A stretch of DNA of 9,709 bases from an uncultured Oscillospiraceae bacterium (lineage in GTDB: Bacteria > Bacillota > Clostridia > Oscillospirales > Acutalibacteraceae): contig CAJKBW010000100.1 in the NCBI GenBank assembly GCA_905198295.1, forward strand, positions 1 through 9,709, in the 5' to 3' direction. Each line of letters begins with the position of its first letter. Position 1 is the stretch's first letter. The notes beneath the pieces are model-generated. The model did not search any database. It was given only the letters and a program-made list of their open reading frames with translations, and had not been told where the DNA came from. Made by a program: the position numbers and the translations under genes. Below, one piece after another: positions 6,038-9,709 of this stretch.

Positions 6038-6886
6038 TCAATCCGAAACCGCTTCCACCTCAACCCATTCGCCCGGGTGCTGCTGCGCGAGAAGGCCCGC
6101 GCCGCGCACCGCCATGATCATAAGGGTTTCCTGCGCCGGTACCTTCGGCTCGCCGGTGTGGAAGAAATCCACGAGGTTCGCAATAAAAGGCTGGAAGAAA
6201 TCCGATTTCACCTCGATAAGACGGCTGCCGTTTTTCAGCGCGATATTCGTCAGGAAAGGCGAACCGCCGTCATAGCCGGAAATGCTGCCGAAACGGCCGT
6301 CGGCAAATTCCACCATCAGCGAATACCAGCCCTCGCCCGGCAGGTACATCACCCGCCTTGCCGGTGCTTTCATCAACATCATCAACGGCTCGAGCTGATG
6401 GATGGAATAGGTTTCAAAGCCGCTGGGGCCCCAGCAATTCACCGCGCACACGCCCGCCGGATCCACATCGGCGTATTCCTCCGCGAACCGCAGCGCGGAG
6501 GTGGAGTAGCAGGGCGTCCCGCCCTGCTGCGCGGCGTCAAAAATCCGTTTGGCCGCAGGATAATCCGGCGCAAAGGTTTTGTCCACATAGGTCAGCTTGC
6601 CGCTCGACATCGGCAGCCGGCACAGCTCCTCGTGCATCTCGCAGTTGTCCGGGGACAGCACGATCAGCCGGTCGCTCTTTTCAATCAGCTCCTCTATCGT
6701 GGCACAGCGCTGAATCCCGTATTTTTCGCACCAGGCATTGGTGGTCATCCCGCCGATAGGGCTGTCGATATGCCCGTAGGCATACGCCACCTCCATCTCG
6801 CCGCCGGACTGCTCTTTGATCCAAGCCGGATAGTTGTTAGCGTGCCATTCATCGAGATAATAATCGATAAAACCGATTTTCAGCAT
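6038..6886 (-). CDS. Divergent Gfo/Idh/MocA-like oxidoreductase
   Basis: A 282-residue protein that resembles the Gfo/Idh/MocA dehydrogenase fold but is short (typical members run 330-390 residues) and atypical. The N terminus (MLKIGFIDYYLDEWHANNYP) has the right beta-strand position, but the GxGxxA/G nucleotide motif is replaced by FIDYYLDEW. The usual EKP motif is VDKTFAPD (residues 101-108), keeping K103. SIHQLEPL (161-168) may supply the active-site histidine (H163). It could be an NAD(P)-dependent dehydrogenase with altered cofactor binding, or a non-redox partner subunit. It lies 21 nt after the canonical dehydrogenase and 44 nt before the TIM-barrel gene, with AGAGGGG 8 nt before its ATG. 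Confidence 0.75.
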   Translation of the reverse strand: MLKIGFIDYYLDEWHANNYPAWIKEQSGGEMEVAYAYGHIDSPIGGMTTNAWCEKYGIQRCATIEELIEKSDRLIVLSPDNCEMHEELCRLPMSSGKLTYVDKTFAPDYPAAKRIFDAAQQGGTPCYSTSALRFAEEYADVDPAGVCAVNCWGPSGFETYSIHQLEPLMMLMKAPARRVMYLPGEGWYSLMVEFADGRFGSISGYDGGSPFLTNIALKNGSRLIEVKSDFFQPFIANLVDFFHTGEPKVPAQETLMIMAVRGAGLLAQQHPGEWVEVEAVSD

Positions 6887-6907
6887 AAGGCCATCCCCTC
6901 TTTCTTA

Positions 6908-7963
6908 TCAGCCCCGCAGGTCGATTTCCCTGTGGGCTTCGGCGGAATCGTAAATCGCCTGCATCATTTTCGCCGTGATAATCACCGTATCGATATGGCT
7001 GGGCAGCTTTTTGCCGGTTTTGACGCAGTCAATAAAGGCGTTGATTTCGTTTTCAAAGTGCGGGCGCATATTGAACCGCGGGGTATAGTCCACCAGCGCG
7101 CCGTTTTCCACGGTATATACCTTGAAGTCGCTGCCGTAATGCAGCCGGATGCCGGCCTTGTCGCCCATGAAGTCAATGAACATCTCTTCCTCGCCGATGT
7201 TCTGTGCCCAAGCGCCGTTGAAGGTGATGACCGGACCGGAGGTACGGATCATGCCGGTCACCGAATCGTCGACATCGTACACGCCGTCGTATTTCGGCGG
7301 ACCGGCCCACATCGACGTATAGGTGTACCCCTCCATGTCCTTCCCCAGCCGGCAGAACGCCTCACCGGTGACGGTGAACGGCTGCGGGTCACCGCAGCAG
7401 TACATCACGATATCGAGGAAATGCACGCCCCAGTCGATGAGCGCGCCGCCGCCGGCGATCGCCTTGGTGGTAAACGCGCCGCCGATCCCGGGGATGGAGC
7501 GGTGGGAGCGGAAGCTCACATATACATGGAACACGTCACCGAGCTTCCCGCTGTCGATATATTCCTTGATCCGGTTGACACTGTCGTTGAACCGGTTGAC
7601 CACGCCGATATTGAGCACCTTTCCGGTTTCGTGCTGCGCTTTCTGCATCTCCAGCGCTTCCGCATAAGTACGTGCGGCCGGCTTTTCGCACAGCACATTT
7701 TTGCCCGCGCGCAGACAGTCGATCGCAATCGGGGCATGGACGTTGTTCGGCGTACACACCGACACCGCCTCCACCTCGGGATCGCTGAGCACCTCATGAT
7801 AATCGGTCACGGCCTTGCCGCAGCCATAAGTCTCCACCGCCTTGTGCGCCCGCTCCGGGAGAATATCGCAGAAATACGCGATCTCTGCCTCCGGATTTTT
7901 GATGTACGCCGGGATGTGTGCGGTATTCGCGATCGTACCGCAGCCGATAACGGCAACCTTCAT
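6908..7963 (-). CDS. Gfo/Idh/MocA-family oxidoreductase
   Basis: A 351-residue cytoplasmic NAD(P)-dependent dehydrogenase of the Gfo/Idh/MocA family, of the type that oxidises a secondary hydroxyl on a sugar, cyclitol or glycoside. The Rossmann motif VIGCGTIA (residues 5-12) is intact, as is CEKPAA (92-97) with the substrate/cofactor lysine K94. GGALIDWGVHFLD (172-184) places D177 and H181 as the catalytic pair, and VVNRF follows the expected strand. Length is normal. Its ATG is 7 nt after the araC-type stop, with AAGGGG overlapping that stop region, suggesting coupled expression. Inositol dehydrogenase-like activity is possible, but the substrate cannot be read from sequence. Confidence 0.92.
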   Translation of the reverse strand: MKVAVIGCGTIANTAHIPAYIKNPEAEIAYFCDILPERAHKAVETYGCGKAVTDYHEVLSDPEVEAVSVCTPNNVHAPIAIDCLRAGKNVLCEKPAARTYAEALEMQKAQHETGKVLNIGVVNRFNDSVNRIKEYIDSGKLGDVFHVYVSFRSHRSIPGIGGAFTTKAIAGGGALIDWGVHFLDIVMYCCGDPQPFTVTGEAFCRLGKDMEGYTYTSMWAGPPKYDGVYDVDDSVTGMIRTSGPVITFNGAWAQNIGEEEMFIDFMGDKAGIRLHYGSDFKVYTVENGALVDYTPRFNMRPHFENEINAFIDCVKTGKKLPSHIDTVIITAKMMQAIYDSAEAHREIDLRG

Positions 7964-7970
7964 GTGAACT

Positions 7971-8888
7971 TTACCCCTTTCCCTTTGCTGAATTTACAGA
8001 ATTTCCGGTTATGCCGCGACGGGTTTTCCGGTATTCCAGAGGGCTTTCACCATACTGTCTGCTGAAAGCCCGGCTGAACGCATGAATCGAGCGGTAACCC
8101 AGCCGCTCGGATATCTGCGTGACGCTCATGCCGCTGTCGAGCAGCTGCGCCGCACGTTCGAACCGCTGGCGGGTGTAGTACCCCTTCAGCGTCTCCCCCA
8201 TCCCCTGGGAAAACAGGCTCGCCAGAGTGGAATAGCTGTAGCCGAACGGTTCGCTGAGCTTCTGCAGCGCATGCAGGTCCTCACAGTTTTCATCTATGTA
8301 ATGAATCATCTCGTACAAAAGCCGCTTCTTTCCGTCCGCCGGCTGACTGTACGGGCGTGCGGCATGAGTGAACTGCCGATAGGTATCCACCAGAATCTGA
8401 TGCACGCACGTCTCCAGCATGGTGGCGGAAAACAGGTCCGCGGTAATCAGATTGTTGAAAAGGCGCAGGAAATCATCCTGTATCCCCGTACCGGCCGTGA
8501 CCATACGCGGCTGTGCGGTATCAAAAAAGTCCTTGAGGCTGCGGTATTCAGTCCGTGTCAGACAGGCGTCACGGAAACGGAAGCCGAGATAGAAATACCG
8601 GATCGGGTCATCGTTGTCGGTAAAAATGTTGTGTTCCTCACCGATCCGGTTGAGGAACAGCGTTCCCCGCTCCACCGGATAACTCCCGCCGTCCGCCACA
8701 AAGGTGCCCCGACCGGAAACAATATACGAAATCTCGTATACCTCCTGGATATGCGGCATACAGACATAGTTTACCTCGGCGGCCAGGTCGCCCGCCTGCA
8801 CAAGCAGATAAGTACCAAGCTCGAGCGGCACCTGCCAGTGCACCTCATCAAAATGGAACCTCACCCGCCGGTTGGACGGAATCTCCAT
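7971..8888 (-). CDS. AraC-family transcriptional regulator
   Basis: A 305-residue regulator with an N-terminal cupin-like sensor domain (about residues 25-105, including PHIQEVYEISYIVSGRG and the NRIGEEHNI segment) and a C-terminal AraC DNA-binding domain with two helix-turn-helices. The first spans about 207-228. The second spans about 256-277, with the signature SERLGYRSIHAFSRAFSRQYGESPLEYR. Sugar-type effectors are common for this architecture. I chose ATG 8888 because AAGGGCGG precedes it and a promoter-like TGCTATACT lies just upstream. A longer version from TTG 8987 (33 more residues) is open but has no ribosome binding site. It is the first gene of the operon it presumably activates. 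Confidence 0.88.
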   Translation of the reverse strand: MEIPSNRRVRFHFDEVHWQVPLELGTYLLVQAGDLAAEVNYVCMPHIQEVYEISYIVSGRGTFVADGGSYPVERGTLFLNRIGEEHNIFTDNDDPIRYFYLGFRFRDACLTRTEYRSLKDFFDTAQPRMVTAGTGIQDDFLRLFNNLITADLFSATMLETCVHQILVDTYRQFTHAARPYSQPADGKKRLLYEMIHYIDENCEDLHALQKLSEPFGYSYSTLASLFSQGMGETLKGYYTRQRFERAAQLLDSGMSVTQISERLGYRSIHAFSRAFSRQYGESPLEYRKTRRGITGNSVNSAKGKG

Positions 8889-8930
8889 AGGCCACCGCCC
8901 TTCGTTCAACGCATCTGTATCATCAAGGGC

Positions 8931-8936
8931 AGTATA
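8931..8936 (-). promoter_or_regulatory. Candidate extended -10 of the AraC operon
   Basis: The minus strand reads TGC followed by TATACT (8936-8931), an extended -10 box about 43 nt upstream of the proposed ATG. No convincing -35 box is present, as expected for an activator-dependent or extended -10 promoter. It falls inside the alternative longer reading frame. Confidence 0.4.
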
Positions 8937-8987
8937 GCACACACCGTCCGCCTTGTATTTATCATTTATACCGAGCTTAGTTTGCAA

Positions 8988-9003
8988 TTTTTGGCTTTTT
9001 GCC
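8988..9003. repeat. Short tandem repeat, possible AraC-type operator
   Basis: TTTTTGGC (8988-8995) is followed directly by TTTTTGCC (8996-9003). It lies about 50 nt upstream of the candidate -10 box of the AraC operon. Direct-repeat half-sites are common for AraC-family proteins, but this one is low-complexity. The rest of 8889-9104 is AT-rich and carries no other feature I can support. Confidence 0.2.
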
Positions 9004-9104
9004 CGATTGTATCCGTTTATTTGTTTTCCTCCTATCGCTTTTTCTCCCAGTTCTCGGAGGGATTATGAACGAAAATCGCATCACATTTGAACAAATTGTA
9101 ACTT

Positions 9105-9131
9105 TTAGCACTCTATAATTGACAGTGCTAA
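9105..9131. promoter_or_regulatory. CIRCE element (HrcA operator)
   Basis: TTAGCACTC (9105-9113), 9 nt, then CAGTGCTAA (9123-9131). This matches the CIRCE consensus TTAGCACTC-N9-GAGTGCTAA at every position but one (C for G at 9123). The right arm overlaps the -35 box of the hsp20 promoter, so bound HrcA repressor would block RNA polymerase. Release at heat shock would turn hsp20 on. Confidence 0.9.
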
Positions 9132-9146
9132 TTTCCATGCTATACT
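9119..9146 (+). promoter_or_regulatory. hsp20 sigma-A promoter
   Basis: A perfect -35 TTGACA (9119-9124), a 16-nt spacer and a -10 TATACT (9141-9146) preceded by TGC (extended -10). The start is predicted near 9153, giving a 5' leader of about 74 nt. The -35 box lies within the CIRCE operator. Confidence 0.85.
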
Positions 9147-9226
9147 ATAGGTGTACCGAAAAGGAGGGGGCCAGAAGGGCTCCCCGGCAAGGCACATATG
9201 CAAATAACGAAACGGAGGTATGACTT

Positions 9227-9667
9227 ATGTTGCCTAGCATTTTTGGTGAGAACCTGTTTGATGATCTGTTTGACCGCACGTTTGAGAAGGAATTCTTCGG
9301 CGGCCGCAATCCACTGTATGGCAAGCATGCCGGCGCGCTGATGAAGACCGACGTCCGCGAGAAGGATGACCAGTACGAGCTGGCGGTTGATCTGCCCGGC
9401 TTCAGCAAGGATGAAATCTCTGCCGAGCTGAAGGATGGTTACCTGACCATCCGCGCCTCCAAGGGCCTCGATAAGGACGAAAAGGACAAGGACGGCCGGT
9501 ATATCCGCCGCGAGCGCTATTGCGGTCAGTGCCAGCGCAGCTTCTATGTGGGCGACGTCCGGCCGGAGAATATCGGCGCCAAATATGAGGACGGCGTGCT
9601 GAAGCTGACCCTGCCAAAGGCACAGCCTAAGCAGCTTGAAACGGCCAACCACATTGCCATCGAATAA
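9227..9667 (+). CDS. hsp20: Hsp20/alpha-crystallin small heat-shock protein
   Basis: A 146-residue ATP-independent holdase chaperone that binds unfolding proteins, usually as large oligomers. The N terminus LPSIFGENLFDDLFD is the form found in Clostridia. The alpha-crystallin domain runs from about residue 39 (MKTDVREKDDQYELAVDLPGF) to about 133, ending with the conserved GVLKLTLPK. The following tail carries IAIE, a C-terminal I-x-I motif used for oligomer contacts. The start has GGAGG (9214-9218) 8 nt upstream. It is transcribed alone, under CIRCE control, with a hairpin just after the stop. Confidence 0.95.
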   Translation: MLPSIFGENLFDDLFDRTFEKEFFGGRNPLYGKHAGALMKTDVREKDDQYELAVDLPGFSKDEISAELKDGYLTIRASKGLDKDEKDKDGRYIRRERYCGQCQRSFYVGDVRPENIGAKYEDGVLKLTLPKAQPKQLETANHIAIE

Positions 9668-9687
9668 GGATATCCAAGAAAAGAGGG

Positions 9688-9709
9688 GACCCGGCCATAT
9701 GGCCGGGTC
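9688..9709 (+). terminator. hsp20 terminator hairpin, cut by window end
   Basis: GACCCGGCC (9688-9696) and GGCCGGGTC (9701-9709) form a perfect 9-bp stem with an ATAT loop, 20 nt after the hsp20 stop. The expected T tract would begin beyond the last base, so it cannot be confirmed. Confidence 0.75.

Noticed and set aside
5034..6275. A 413-residue plus-strand open frame
   Set aside because: It is antisense to the TIM-barrel gene and begins inside the terminator hairpin. Its composition is that of a shadow frame.
6077..8065. A 662-residue open frame on the plus strand
   Set aside because: It is antisense to two Gfo/Idh-type genes and the end of the regulator gene. Its histidine/arginine-rich composition is a GC-skew shadow with no family similarity.
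9065..9118. A 17-codon plus-strand reading frame with GGAGGG upstream (MNENRITFEQIVTFSTL)
   Set aside because: It runs into the CIRCE element and ends at the hsp20 -35 box. No promoter precedes it on the plus strand and the peptide has no recognisable feature.

Overview
The window reads as chromosomal DNA from a GC-rich (roughly 60 %) Bacillota, most likely a gut-type Clostridia/Oscillospiraceae relative. The evidence is the strong AAGGAGG-type ribosome binding sites, the sigma-A promoters with extended -10 elements, a CIRCE heat-shock operator, and the family mix. The species-level guess is inference from style; no marker gene is present. No mobile element, CRISPR array or tRNA was seen.

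Layout, left to right. (1) Positions 1-215 hold a leftward near-consensus promoter with an A/T-rich upstream tract. Its leader contains a CTTGAAAATTAAACA element like those before Bacillota rRNA operons, so an rRNA operon probably lies just off the left edge. (2) Positions 216-2397, minus strand, form a compact folate operon in the order folP, a four-helix membrane protein of unknown function, folB, folK, with overlapping or near-touching genes. (3) Positions 2398-2565 are a divergent promoter region. (4) Positions 2566-4985, plus strand, carry rfbB (dTDP-glucose 4,6-dehydratase, apparently using a non-AUG start), a DUF4432/aldose-1-epimerase-like protein and an ArsC/Spx-family thioredoxin-fold protein. 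They end at a perfect-hairpin terminator that probably works in both directions. (5) Positions 5136-8888, minus strand, form a four-gene operon: an AraC-family regulator first, then a canonical Gfo/Idh/MocA dehydrogenase, a divergent Gfo/Idh-like protein and a xylose-isomerase-like TIM-barrel protein. (6) Positions 9105-9709 carry hsp20 under a promoter whose -35 box is embedded in a CIRCE element, ending with a hairpin at the window edge.

How the parts work together. The folate genes cover three consecutive steps: aldolase FolB, pyrophosphokinase FolK and dihydropteroate synthase FolP. The AraC operon looks like an inducible module for oxidising and isomerising or eliminating an unidentified sugar, cyclitol or glycoside, with no transporter or glycosidase in the window. 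The rfbB gene is separated from the usual rfbA/C/D partners. The small heat-shock gene is predicted to be HrcA-controlled. The points most worth following up are the non-AUG rfbB start, the CIRCE-controlled hsp20, the membrane protein inside the folate operon, and the AraC/dual-oxidoreductase/TIM-barrel module with its atypical second oxidoreductase. Nothing here is clearly a wholly new system.
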